This document shows positions 1 to 10,810 of a stretch of DNA of 64,000 bases, one piece after another. The position numbers and the translations under genes are program-made. Under the pieces are notes generated by a model, which saw only the letters and a list, made by a program, of their open reading frames with translations, did not search any database and was not told where the DNA came from. The stretch is from Flaccisagitta enflata. Taxonomy: Eukaryota; Chaetognatha; Sagittoidea; Aphragmophora. Every line of letters begins with the position of its first letter. The first letter of the stretch is position 1. The stretch covers positions 83,886,001 to 83,950,000 of the forward strand of contig OZ231127.1 of the NCBI GenBank assembly GCA_965153355.1, read 5' to 3'.

Positions 1-147
1 CAAGGCCGTATACACGACAGCATTAGTCGCGGACGGGTGGGCAGGAGCGGAAAACCTTGAAAAGTGACTTTGTTACGGACCGATGGACCGACCGACGGAC
101 CGACAGAATGGCTTATAGAGTCGCGTGTCCGCGACCAAAAATGGGGA
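1..147 (-). mobile_element. HINE-like element copy, minus orientation
   Basis: Copy of the HINE-like family defined at 24,011-24,221, possibly cut by the window start. On the plus strand it begins with the 3' terminal hairpin region (CAAGGCCGTATACACG), then GTCGCGGACGGGTGGGC, a short GACGGACCGACC tract, and the 5' hairpin GTCGCG-TGTC-CGCGAC followed by CAAAAA. The 5' stem (GTCGCGGAC, element sense) and the 3' subterminal sequence (GTCCGCGAC) are complementary. Confidence 0.75.
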
Positions 148-1163
148 CATTCAAAGATAACAGTTTAGAAAAAAAAAACCTCCTTGTTACAATTGAAAAA
201 ATCAAATAAATTTCTCATTTCACTGAAATATTTGCACTCAATCATTGCAGTATGAAAAGAGGTCAAGAGTCAAATCACTAAAGCATGAATTTCAATTCCA
301 CTGAAGCACGAAGTACTATCTTGGAAAAAAGTTTATCGCATTTTTGATTCAGGGGCATTTTATGGACAAGATAGTACAATTAACATGTCCATGACAAGCT
401 TGATACTTGGTCTCGCCCTACTTGATTTCCAAACGCTTCCCTGCGTCTTTGCATGCTTTCATACTGCGACTAAAGGTATGATAGTGTGATCTTCCTCCAG
501 ATTTTAAAGCGATTTTTTTCAGTCCTGCCATCCATGTTGCACATTCTCGTCTTTGCCATTGCATCAATTGGGACTCTCGTATAGTGTCACTGCCGGCCAG
601 CCAACCATCTCAGATCGAGAAATAATTAGTGAATTGAAGGAGAAGATTTCCTTTGCAAAGGTTGAAATGCTGTTCCCCACGAAAATTTAGGAGTGATGGA
701 CTCACATACATTCACGATTACCGGTAGGTGGCCGGGAAGGGTAAAAATGGCCTGTAGGTCAATGATATATGAAAAATGACAGTTTGTTGTAGTAACCAGG
801 TAACCAGATAACCAGAAATTTTTAATCAGGTAGAATTATCACCCATAAAGAGCTTAAAAAACTACAATTCTAGACCGAGCAGAACTTTTTAGCTAGATTT
901 GTTTTGAAATGACACCAGTAGTAAACAGACACGTAATTGTTTCAAGTTATTGATATTATGGTTGGAAAACGACTCATTTCCGCTCTAAAACGAGTTTGAT
1001 GTACATATCGTCACGGGTGTTTACTCTGTCATGAGCTGAGCATTCTATATGCATACATAGGCAGAAATATGATTAAATTCACATGTGACGATCAGGCAAT
1101 GATGAAAACAAGGCCGGATACACGGCTACCCCAGTCGCGTGCGGGTAGACTTCAATTAACTCA
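148..1163. other. no gene seen; one HINE 3'-end stub
   Basis: AT-rich sequence without a convincing coding region. At 1,108-1,150 there is an isolated minus-orientation HINE 3' end (ACAAGGCCGGATACACGGC followed by GTCGCGTGCGGGT) with no GTCN tract or 5' hairpin, so it is a truncated copy. A short codon-like stretch near 600-690 on the plus strand is too short to call. Confidence 0.5.
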
Positions 1164-1345
1164 ATTCCTTGTTTTTGGGAAAAATGTGAAAAATGCAAAA
1201 AAATATTAAAAGATTTAAAAAATCATAGCTCCAAAACTATCAATCGCACAGAATTCTGCTTGGCGTCATCTAAAAGAGGAGAATTAGCTCTTTCTTAGCT
1301 ATTAATTTCATGCGTAGTCCCATTCTGCCCGAAAAATGCATCAAC
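1164..1345 (+). repeat. dispersed repeat, second copy at 59,103-59,285
   Basis: About 180 bp, including AATCATAGCTCCAAA, GGCGTCATCT and TTTCTTAGCTATTAATTTCAT, recurs in the same orientation at 59,103-59,285 with scattered substitutions and indels. A shorter related piece lies near 18,590-18,660. The copies sit outside both arms of the giant palindrome, so this is an independent dispersed family. Confidence 0.7.
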
Positions 1346-1380
1346 TTTCTCAAACGCCTCATAAAACAAAGGCAAATCCG

Positions 1381-1541
1381 TTTTTAGTTGCGGACACGCA
1401 ACTCTATAAGAGACTTTGTCCGTCCGTCGGTCGGTTGGTCGGTTGGTCGGTCGGTCACGCTCGAGTTGAAAAGTGGGAAAACGCATATTTCCGCCCCTGC
1501 CCACCCGTCCGCAACTGATGGCCGTGTATCCGGCCTTGTTC
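1381..1541 (+). mobile_element. HINE-like element, AGTTGCGGAC subfamily
   Basis: Complete short copy: TTTTT, 5' hairpin AGTTGCG-GACA-CGCAACT, CTCTATAAGAG, a (GTCS)n tract near 1,419-1,457, a GC-rich core, CCACCCGTCCGCAACT, the terminal hairpin GGCCG-TGTATC-CGGCC, then TTGTT. The 5' stem AGTTGCGGAC and 3' GTCCGCAACT are exact complements. Both differ by the same compensating base from the AGTCGCGGAC/GTCCGCGACT copies. Overlapping open frames of 60-107 codons here are products of the repeat. Confidence 0.85.
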
Positions 1542-1943
1542 TCTGCAGGACTCGAAAAGACCGAAGGGACTTCGTCTCTTCGACTTTTTTCCAAATGATT
1601 TTCTTCCCCATGAAGCAATGAATCAGGGCAACTAACGTTTAGATAGTGTTAAATTGTGTTTTACCAATCACTTTGCACCTTCATATCTTCTGTATTCAAA
1701 GAACCAAATTGATTATTTTGTCTGTATAATCCTCATTTTATAATTTGATTATAGGGTGAACAACCTCAAGTGGGGGAAAGTAAAAGCTTACTAACACCCC
1801 TTCCATAATTAAGCGAACTGGAAAAAAGGGTCCAAATGGATAGTAAAAATGCACGCAGAGTGATGAAATTTGACACAGAGATAGCTAAGACATAGTATTT
1901 TGACGTAGTAAAGTGATTTAGGGGACTTTCCTGCATGTAAAGG

Positions 1944-2180
1944 GTGATGGAGGGTCTTTTACCAGAAGTGCGGTGTCAAATTATTGCCAATTTCTACGGG
2001 AAAAATGTTTCAAAGGGGAAGATGTATACTTTCCAGCATTTTGAGAAGATGGGATGCAAAAAATCCGCCATATATCGTGTAATGAGGTCAGTTGATGCAG
2101 AAGAGACAGTGGCACAGGAGGAGGGGCAGGGGAGGCCGCATAAACTGACAAAAGCCCAGGAAAAGAAGGTAACAAATTGA
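1944..2180 (+). pseudogene. transposase N-terminal fragment (helix-turn-helix)
   Basis: A 78-codon open frame inside the relic at 1,756-3,264. The segment RCQIIANFYGKNVSKGK, then FQHFEKMGCKKSAIYRVM and GRPHKLT, has the spacing of the paired helix-turn-helix DNA-binding region of IS630/Tc1/mariner-type transposases (helix, KG..S, turn, K.aiYR, basic GRP linker). It stops after about 78 residues with no DDE/DDD catalytic domain downstream, so it cannot be an active transposase. Family assignment rests on pattern recognition; the clade is not determined. Confidence 0.6.
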
Positions 2181-2405
2181 GATCATGGCCAGAGAGGGCC
2201 TTAATATGGCTTTTCACTAATTTGCATAATTCAGCTTATAAGGAGATAGCCGTTTATATTTTTGAGTCATTCTTTGCATTATGTTGATGATGTTTACCGA
2301 TGTTGATGTTTAACATTGTTTGAATTGATAATACATGTATTCATCAACCCTTAAACAGCGCCTATTCATCCCAGTTCGCCTAATTATGGAAGGGGTGTTA
2401 TGCTT

Positions 2406-3231
2406 AGACTACTTAATATATTTATAATTTGAAATTTGTTCCTTGTTGGGAACTGCCTGACATTCATTCCTCTTGCTTTGGTCGGTCAAAATAGAGAAAT
2501 TGAAACAGTTAAAAAGATATGACCAAAAATGTGAAGGTTTCTCTCAAACCACAAAAAATTGCTCGTTGATTCTCAGTCTAACCCCAGTTGCAGAGAAGAA
2601 ATGGCATAACTATATTACGTTGGATAAAAAAACCTAAAAGGCATTTATGGTGCTTCAGTTAGAAACCAAGAATGAGACTTTTAATCAATAATTGATAAAA
2701 GAATGAAAAAACACCATTTACCAGTTTCAAAACACTCAAAGTCTTAAAGTAATTTCAGGGATGTATATAATTGAGTGGCTTTTGATTTTTTTCCCCCCCC
2801 TTCCTTTGATTTTCTTCCCCGCGACGCAACGCGTCGCGTCGCAATATTTTATCTATCATTTTCTTCCCCATAGAGCTATAAGACAATGTAGTTAAGCTTT
2901 AAATAGTGTTAAAATGTGTTTTACTAATTAGGTTTTATGATTTTGTACTGTCAAAAGTTAAATTTTCCCCAAATTTCTTTTTTTTCTCTCTTTTCCTCCT
3001 TTGATTTCCTTCCCCATCTCCAGACCCTTTGATGGGGGGGGGGGGGGGGAAAACTCAATTATATACAGGCCTGAGTAAATTTTTGAGCTATCATTAGTTT
3101 TGGACAATTCAAAGATTTTAAAGTATTTGAGCTAATGACCTCAGCTTTGGCTTATATTAAACGTCAGATGATTTTTTTACAACACTGCAAGTGATGAAAT
3201 GTGATACTCTGGTAGTTTTGTAATGGTAAGC
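2406..3231. mobile_element. insertion flanked by 8-bp direct repeats
   Basis: The 826-bp segment interrupts the right inverted repeat of the mariner-like relic and is bounded by the 8-bp direct repeat TTATGCTT (2,398-2,405 and 3,232-3,239), consistent with a target-site duplication. Its own ends (AGACTACTTAAT... and ...GGTAAGC) show no clear inverted repeat, so the superfamily is open. It contains the smaller element at 2,756-3,073. No coding region is seen. Confidence 0.5.
2756..3073. mobile_element. MITE with CAGGGRTGTATA ends
   Basis: About 318 bp with inverted ends CAGGGATGTATATAATTGAG and, reverse-complemented from the right, CAGGCCTGTATATAATTGAG. The interior has repeats of CCTTTGATTTTCTTCCCC, a GCGACGCAACGCGTCGCG palindromic patch near 2,820 and a G homopolymer near 3,034-3,049. 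A relative with ends CAGGGGTGTATA lies at 59,768-60,017. Confidence 0.65.
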
Positions 3232-3379
3232 TTATGCTTTCCCCCACTTGAGCTTGTTCACCGTGTATCTATTTGCTGCTATCTCTTACTGTCTACCTTA
3301 CTATCTGTTTTCTAGCAGTTGTATATTTTTCATCTGGTTATTTGGGTTGTCAACAGTGGTTGACTGTGTTGATGTCATA

Positions 3380-3791
3380 CTACGCGAATAAAAAAAAAAG
3401 CCGCACTTTTAAATGGCAATTTATCATATCAAACTTCAAAATAATCAAACAAAATCTTAGACCATTTTGAAGATCTCAAAAAGATCTTTCATTTGGCTTC
3501 AATCTGGTATTTCTAGCTTTATTCGTTTAGAAATGGCAAAAAAAAAGGGTAAAAACATTGCCACTTTCAGTTTTGCAATCCTATTGAAAAATGAGCATTT
3601 TTGCAAAAGAGAGGTTCACTTTGGCAAGCTCTATCTTCAAAACGGTTAGAGATACAGACCTGGGATTGGTCTAGAATGAAAGAAAATTCAAAAATCTTTA
3701 AAATCAGTAGAACAAAAAAGTTTTGAATTGATTTCTTGTGTCTCTTCCACTTAGCTACAAAAGGGTGCGGCTTTTTTTTTTATTCGCGTAG
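3380..3791. mobile_element. MITE, TA-flanked, CTACGCGAATAAA ends
   Basis: A 412-bp element with about 27-bp inverted ends (CTACGCGAATAAAAAAAA, then GCCGCAC; mirrored by GTGCGGC...TTATTCGCGTAG), flanked by TA on both sides (3,378-3,379 and 3,792-3,793). The interior is homologous, in reverse orientation, to the 410-bp MITE at 17,101-17,510, sharing the ends and AAATGGC, CCATTT and ATTTGGC blocks. The open frames at 3,273-3,649 are not genes. Confidence 0.85.
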
Positions 3792-4042
3792 TACTGTAAA
3801 ATTATCTTCACTTGAATATTAATCTGATGAATCCAATTTTTTATGAATAGGATAAATTGTTAAATTCAAAACTTGATGCACAGTACGCGACATTAAAAGT
3901 TGCTTTTTCTCTAAAAGAAGATTACCCGCAATAAAGCGTTAAATTGTAAGACGGAGCCTTTCAACTTGTCAACCAAAATGGATTTTTTTATACGTTTTTT
4001 TCAAATCTTTTTCAATGTCAAGAGAATCCAGGTTGAAAGACG
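3792..4042. other. AT-rich spacer, nothing recognised
   Basis: No coding region or repeat family recognised. Confidence 0.4.
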
Positions 4043-4575
4043 AAATGGTGCGAGAATAAGAGGGAGAATGAAGAAAATGAGGAGAATGAGAGAATGGGGA
4101 GAGGGAAAAGGAGGAGGAAAATGAGGAGAGTGAGGAGAATGAGAGAATGGGGAGAGGGAAAAGGAGGAGGAAAATGAGGAGAGTGAGGAGAATGAGAGAA
4201 TGGGGAGAGGGAAAAGGAGGAGGAAAATGAGGAGAATGAGGAGAATGAGAGAATGGGGAGAGGGAAAATGAGGAGGAAAATGAGGGGAGTGAGGAGAATG
4301 AGAGAATGGGTAGAGGGAAAGGGAGGAGTAAAATGAGGAGAATGAGAGAATGAGGAGAATGAGAGAATGGGTAGAGGGAAAGGGAGGAGGAATATGAGGA
4401 GAATGAGAAGAGGGAAGAGGAGAATGGGGAGAGGGAAAAGGAGAAGGAAAATGAGGAGAATGAGGAGAGGGAAAAGGAGAAGGAACATGAGGAGAATGAG
4501 GAGAGGGAAGAGGAGGAGAAGAAGGAGAAAGAGGAGAATGAGGAGAGGGAAGAGGAGGAGAAGAAAGAGGGAGCA
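4043..4575 (+). repeat. polypurine minisatellite, about 53-bp unit
   Basis: An almost uninterrupted purine strand of some 530 bases. Copies of AGAATGAGAGAATGGGGAG recur at 4,083, 4,136 and 4,189 (53-bp period); downstream units are shorter variants of GAGGAGAATGAGGAGAGGG. Such a homopurine-homopyrimidine mirror-type tract can in principle form triplex (H-DNA) structure. Open frames on both strands, including a 225-codon Ser/Leu/Phe-rich one, are artefacts of the composition. Confidence 0.85.
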
Positions 4576-5699
4576 AATTTGTAGGAGTAAAGTTTCACCA
4601 CAAGAGGACCCAATTGCTTTCAAAAAAAAGTAATGAAAAAAGAAAAAAAAGTTAAAATCAAAAGGAAGTAGAAAGGGAATCAGATGATATTTCAAGAGCC
4701 ATGATAAGTTTCTTTTTGGGAATTACATTTATGGTTGCTGGAGGAGGCGGCAGCTCGTGTGAGGTTTGGAGCGTGGCATATGAAACGGAGGGGGTGAAAG
4801 GGATTATGCTTGCTATGGTTGTTCGCTTGCACCACTCACTCCATTCACTCGTGCCGCGGCGCTCTGGATCGCTTTGGTCACTTTGCTCGCTCTGTTCGTG
4901 AGTTTGCTGGCTTTGCTCAATCACTTCACACACTCCCTTGTGGGTTCACGCTGTAAACGCGTTTCACGGGAACAATCACGGTTTTTGTCATCACTTTAAA
5001 CACACCCTAAGATCAAGTGGGAAGGCAAATTTATGAAATAATCTCGAAGCTGTGAATCGTGAGACGCGATGGCGTGAAGAAATTTCATGCTGGAAAGAAT
5101 TTCAGAAAAAATAAAAATTCAAATGGTTGTCGTAAACTCGCAAATAGTAGCCGAAGGTTGGGAATTTGTTTATTTGTAAACAAATATACAGCTTATGTGC
5201 ATTATGAAAAAAATCTTTTTACCCACATCAGTTGTATGTTGTATGTATCACACAGCAACGTGTAGTGTCGTGTGTCCGCGACTAAAAACACTGGTTAATA
5301 CAGATTTCTTAACGCAGGGAATAGAATAAAGGCACCCTTGCATGCTTTTGCACGTTTACATGCGCAGAGGTCAGAGAGTAAGCCAGTCCTCAAAATACAT
5401 GCAAGCCTGTGTAGTCAGATAAGAAAGTAAGTCCTCAAAATGCTAATTGCGAGAAAAATGTGGTTGACCATCGAACCATCAGACTTACCAAACTCTGCGT
5501 TGGGTTCACGTAACTACAAACATTTGATTGCCCGAAAGCGTTGAAAACATTTACGGCCTATTTATATCCATCGTCGTTTAGTCAGTCGGTTGGACGGTTA
5601 TTCCATCGGGACGGTTTATTTATCGGTCATGGCATCGTAAATTTGAGTGTGGCAAAAGAAAAGGGATTCTAGAAAGAGAAAATTCCCGAAAATTGAAAA
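4576..5699. other. no gene; short CACT-rich repeat and HINE 5' stub
   Basis: 4,830-4,990 contains a CACTCACT/GCTCGCT-rich segment that recurs in altered form at 6,195-6,360 (both have CACTCCCTTGTGGG and an aacACGnTTTTnGTCnTCACT end). 5,262-5,289 is an isolated minus-orientation HINE 5' end (GTGTCCGCGACTAAAAAC). Around 5,570-5,630 a degenerate GTCAGTCGGTTGGACGG tract may be another eroded copy. Nothing codes convincingly. Confidence 0.5.
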
Positions 5700-6640
5700 G
5701 GATTAACTCGTGGAATTGCGATGGAATCGAGGCAACAAAACGCGATTTATGGAACCACAACCACAACCCCAACCACAACCACATCGGCCACTACCCTCCA
5801 CATGTGAGAATGTTTACGAGGGATGGGAAAGTGGCAACAAAATGTAGTTCGTTGAACTACAACCACAACCACCTCGACCACTCCCCCCACCCCAACTGAC
5901 AATATTTAAAAGTGATGGAGAAGGGAGATCAAATGAGAAAGAGGCAAGGCAACATAATCTTTGGAACTACAACCACAACCACAACCACATCGACCAAACC
6001 CCCCCACTCCAAATGACAATGTTGAACAAGAACGCAAAACTCAAAAGGGAAATCAAATGAGAAAGAGGAAAGGCAAGGCAGTTCATGGAACCAGGACCAC
6101 AACTTCACGTTCACCCACAGGTCCAAAACAATACCTATTATCAACCTCAACCAATGTGGGGGCGTTTCTTGTCAAGGACAATCGCGTTTTTAACAGGCCA
6201 CGTTCGTTCACTCTGCTCACTCGCTTTGCAGCGCTTGACTCGCTCGCACTGTTCACAGGCTTGCTCACTCACTTTGCTCACTCCCTTGTGGGACAGTGGA
6301 AATTTTTTAATATGTGTTCACACCGCAAAGGGGAGAAACACGTTTTTGGTCTTCACTAGAAACAAGTCAATGTCCACCGGAGAGAATGTGGGGAAATCAA
6401 ATTGGAAAGAGGCAGGGGAACAATGTTCATGGAGCCACAACTACAACTTCAATCACACCCACAACCACAACCACAATCACAACTTCAATCACACCCACAG
6501 CCACAGGTCCATGTCCACAGCAATACCAACCCCAACCAATGTGACGATGTCTACCAGAGGTGGAGATGGAAAATGGGCAACGCAGTTTATGGAACCACGA
6601 TAACAGCCTCAAGTCGCACTGACCTCCACCAAAGCGATGA
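5700..6640 (+). repeat. imperfect tandem array rich in ACAACC
   Basis: Successive imperfect units of roughly 110-130 bp, each with TATGGAACCACAACCACAACC-type runs, a CATCGACCACTCC block, TGACAATGTT and GAAATCAAATGAGAAAGAGG. Units are recognisable at about 5,730, 5,850, 5,960, 6,085, 6,420 and 6,590. The open frames are repeat-derived (His/Asn/Gln/Pro rich). The part at 6,195-6,360 is the CACT-rich block also seen at 4,830-4,990. Confidence 0.65.
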
Positions 6641-6794
6641 TGGGGTGGTGGGGAGGGAGAAGGCAAATCAGATGGGAGAGAGCGTTTACAAATGAAATGG
6701 ATTTTCATGTCACAAGCATTTCAACGTTGCTTGGTAGTTCTTTTTCTTTGTCCGTTGAGCTGCCTGCTCCTATGGGACTTGTATCGATTATCGG

Positions 6795-7735
6795 CCTCTT
6801 GAAAGGACGTCCACAAGGATTTTCTTTGAACCCAGCAGCGTAACTTTCTGGCACATTGTTATGTTTGGATGTCCAGGGATCATACAGTGGGGTTCGTGGA
6901 ATAACAGCCTAGACTGGAGGAATGTATTTAAGTGTCTTAATTTCACTTAACAAACTTAATATTTGAAATATAAGTTGTTCACTCAATGCTCTTGTCCCTG
7001 AGTTTTTCAGTTGCTATGGAAACCAAAATTATTTTTTCAAACATTTATAACCACTAAAATATCAATATTTCAAGAAATATTATCAGGGAACATTGCCCAA
7101 AATTAAATTTGCTACAACTTTCCCACAGTATGTTCTGTAAGAATGTTGCTTGTTTGGCTGTTGCTAGGGGGCATCACACCTAGCAACCACTAAATGATGC
7201 TCCCTAGCAACTGCTAAACGAGCAATATTCTTACAGAACATACTATGAGAAAGTTATAGCTCAGCTAATTCAGAACAGTGTTCACTGATGATATTTGTCA
7301 AAATATCGATATTCTATTTATTATGAATATTCAAAAAAAAATTTCGGTTTCCATAGCAACCGAAAAACTCAGGGACAAAAGCATCAAGTGAACAACTTAA
7401 ATTTCAAATAACAAGTTTGTCAATTGAAATTATGACACTTAAATACCTTCCTCCAGTTTTGGCTGTTATTCCACGAACCCCACTGTATAGACCCTGGATT
7501 TGTCCCATGAAAAGGTGTTTGAATGAGTCAAGATAGTCTTTAAGGTTGCGTATCACTCCTCCGCGCCCACCAATAACAACAGGTATAATAACGCAGTCGA
7601 AACCCCACATTTTCTGCAATTGTTACTTTAGTCCCATATATTTTGCAACTTTTGTGGCCTCCGCTTTATAGATATTGATATCGCATGGGTAGGTTACATC
7701 AATTGTAGAGGCCTTTTTGGCAACCGTGTCTTTGA
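6795..7735 (-). pseudogene. non-LTR retrotransposon C-terminal tail, split by a MITE
   Basis: Minus-strand coding remnants match the C-terminal tail seen after the reverse transcriptase domain in many invertebrate non-LTR retrotransposon proteins. From 7,735 downward: ASTIDVTYPCDINIYKAEA, KVAKYMGLKVTIAE, then after a frameshift VIIPVVIGGRGGVIRNL. After the MITE (7,485-6,885) it resumes with PGHPNITMCQKVTLLG and SKKIL near 6,800-6,880, the equivalent of the QK..LLGtA.iLR motif that closes such proteins. The upstream RT and endonuclease domains are absent and at least one frameshift is present, so it is dead. The clade is not assigned. Confidence 0.7.
6885..7485. mobile_element. fold-back MITE, TA-flanked, CAGTGGGG ends
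   Basis: A 601-bp element that is nearly self-complementary along its length. CAGTGGGGTTCGTGGAATAA at the left mirrors the right end, and inner blocks (TCCCTGAGTTTTTC, TTGCTATGGAAACC, TACAGAACATACT, CCTAGCAACC) also pair across a centre near 7,180. TA flanks both sides (6,883-6,884 and 7,486-7,487). The CAGTGG start and TA target suit a Tc1/mariner/pogo-type transposase. It sits inside the retrotransposon tail and so is younger than that copy. Confidence 0.9.
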
Positions 7736-7736
7736 T

Positions 7737-7740
<4 letters not shown>

Positions 7741-7768
<28 letters not shown>
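7741..7768. repeat. (GA)14 microsatellite
   Basis: Uninterrupted GA dinucleotide run bordering the upstream edge of the retrotransposon tail. The open frame extending upstream on the minus strand (to 7,946) is unassigned. Confidence 0.95.
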
Positions 7769-8330
7769 CGATGAATGGAGAAACGGTTACGGCAGTCGTG
7801 GAGCAGGTAGCAACAGCCTCTGCCTGGTGGTAGTTGCAGCAACTGCAACAACGTCTAGGTTGACGGCAAAGGCAGTACACAAACCACTGGAAGCAAGTCC
7901 GTTTTTTTGCTTTTTTTGGTTCCATAACATGGTATAGAAATGTCATCCAGTTTTGTTGGAAGGGTCAAGTGACTAGGCAAACCTCCAACCGACAAATGTC
8001 ATTCCCTTATCCTCATAGTATCAGTACTGATACTTATTAAATGTATGTTATCTAGTATTTGCCTGTATGCTAGTGTCTAAATCGGGAAAAGCTGTGCAAA
8101 CACTCGTGCAGTGTCCGCCGATTACTAATAATCTACAGTTTAAAAAAAAAACTAAACAAAAACCAGTTCTTTTGTTAAACTGCTCATCAAAACCCTAGTA
8201 TGCAGTATATCCAGTTTTCACTACAACCTCGTCATTAGCGAAGTCCCGTTCCCTCACGACAATGTTGGATTATCATCATTAGAAACTCATTTTTCCCATC
8301 GCCCATTAATGTTACTTTATTCACTTTTCT

Positions 8331-8331
<1 letters not shown>
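7769..8331. other. no feature recognised
   Basis: Single-copy-looking sequence with a GCAGCAACTGCAACAAC patch near 7,830. No coding, RNA or transposon signal that I can support. Confidence 0.4.
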
Positions 8332-8418
<87 letters not shown>

Positions 8419-8504
8419 CAGTCTTCGCGCTTTAGGTCGCCCTCATCGTTGTTTCTCGTCTACTACTCCACGTGCGTCTCTTTCTCTCTCTCACTCTCTC
8501 TCTC

Positions 8505-8600
<96 letters not shown>
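8332..8600. repeat. two long (CT)n tracts
   Basis: (CT)n at 8,332-8,414, a 64-base spacer, then (CT)n with a few interruptions at 8,478-8,600. The spacer and flanks are GC-richer (TTCGCGCTTTAGGTCGCC; downstream GCGCGCCCGCGTC). Confidence 0.95.
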
Positions 8601-8602
<2 letters not shown>

Positions 8603-9569
8603 GTGACGTATGTGGCGCAGACAAGGTGTTTGCGCGCCCGCGTCTTTCCATCAAACGGTGGAAACTCGGTCTCTGATTGGCTGCAGATTGTAAGTGTTTG
8701 CTTTGATTGGTCAGCTGATGACCGAAAACACAAATCGGAGTTTCAAATAGGGGAGGAAGGGGGTAAGGTTCAGAAACAGCTGCCCAGTCGTATTCTACGG
8801 AACATTGATACCCCTTAGATTATCTTTTCTTCAGTTCCATCCCGCTATAACAGAATTTACAGATCCAGGAGTAACGTGAATCTATATATGAGGAATCCTT
8901 TCAGGTTCTTTTTTGTTTTGTTTTTTACATTGTATGGTAGATTTATATTTTCTTTACTACATAGGACACACATGCTAGGTGGGACATTTCCAAAGGATAA
9001 CAAGGAATCATAATTCATTGGTCATTGGTGTCTACTGTGCCGCTGCCATGCCCTTGTTACTACTTTAACCCGCCCCTTTCTCAACCCCGCAGGCATAACA
9101 ATACAGCAGGAGCAAAGTATTACGCTGACCATTGAGCGATTTTGCTACTATCCACTTGTAAAGAAGCACTGAAACTTTACAGAAGAAAATTCCCTCCTCT
9201 GTTACCAACTCTTGTAAAAATATGAAAAAAGGGACATTTCATTTAACAATGTGGTTTCAATGGCAATGCAACAATCTGATGTTTAAGATAGTCATGAAAA
9301 GCCAGACATGATGCGAAAATATGATTACTGAGTAGGAGCGTCATGCACTAGACAGTTTGTTTAGGTCAGATAGACCGTTCCAAGCTGAATATGTACTTCA
9401 GGACGAGATGCCCTAACCAGTAACCACGGTTGACATCGATCTGTCTCGACTTCATTCTTGTCCCTCTTTCTCTGTCCTCAATTAATCTGTAAATTGTACG
9501 TTTTTCCTTTCATAATTTCACTTTCCCCGCTCTGTCTCCATCTACCCAATTGTCTTTCTGTCCGCATGT
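8601..9569. other. non-repetitive stretch, possible CCAAT-like motifs
   Basis: Immediately after the CT tract is a GC-richer segment with two inverted CCAAT pentamers (ATTGG at about 8,677 and 8,705, in TGATTGGCTGCAG and TGATTGGTCAG). Paired CCAAT boxes occur in animal promoters, but no transcription start, TATA-like element or downstream gene is evident, so this is only a weak hint. The rest shows no feature. Confidence 0.2.

Positions 9570-10612
<1,043 letters not shown>

Positions 10613-10654
<42 letters not shown>
10613..10654. repeat. (GA)n microsatellite
   Basis: About 42 bases of GA repeat, just outside the left end of the giant inverted repeat. Confidence 0.95.
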
Positions 10655-10655
<1 letters not shown>

Positions 10656-10810
10656 GAGGTAATCCCAGTCTGTGGTTCCAACCGGTCGGTCCATGCACCA
10701 AGCCCCCAGAACTTCAGTCACAACACTTTGCCTTGAATGCACTTTCTTTTAAGATATCTAACTTAACACTATCAGTCACATATCTAAGGCCCACTTTCAT
10801 CTAGTTCAGT

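Larger units (their letters stand above)
1756..3264 (+). mobile_element. Tc1/mariner-like transposon relic with later insertion
   Basis: The left end (1,756-1,822) starts GGTGAACAACCTCAAGTGGG and continues through ACACCCCTTCCATAATTA. Its reverse complement is split in two: the inner part at 2,368-2,405 (TAATTATGGAAGGGGTGTTA) and the outer part at 3,232-3,264 (TTTCCCCCACTTGAGC, TTGTTCACC). The terminal inverted repeat is therefore about 67 bp and the right copy has been opened by an insertion (2,406-3,231). TA lies just outside both ends. Between the ends only a transposase N-terminus remains, so this is an internally deleted, non-autonomous copy. Confidence 0.75.

Noticed and set aside
3969-4695. 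Ser/Phe/Leu-rich frames up to 225 codons on the minus strand
   Set aside because: All come from the polypurine minisatellite; the three frames are open at once and there is no domain.
8670-8715. Promoter with paired CCAAT boxes
   Set aside because: Two ATTGG motifs about 28 bp apart are suggestive, but there is no gene, start site or CpG island boundary I can support. Kept only as a note.
8309-8818. Long open frames of Ser/Leu or Arg/Glu repeats at 8.3-9.9 kb and similar places (12.8, 15.7, 21.6, 22.6, 32.1, 54.1 kb)
   Set aside because: They are translations of (CT)n/(AG)n microsatellites, present on both strands and in several frames, with no flanking domain.
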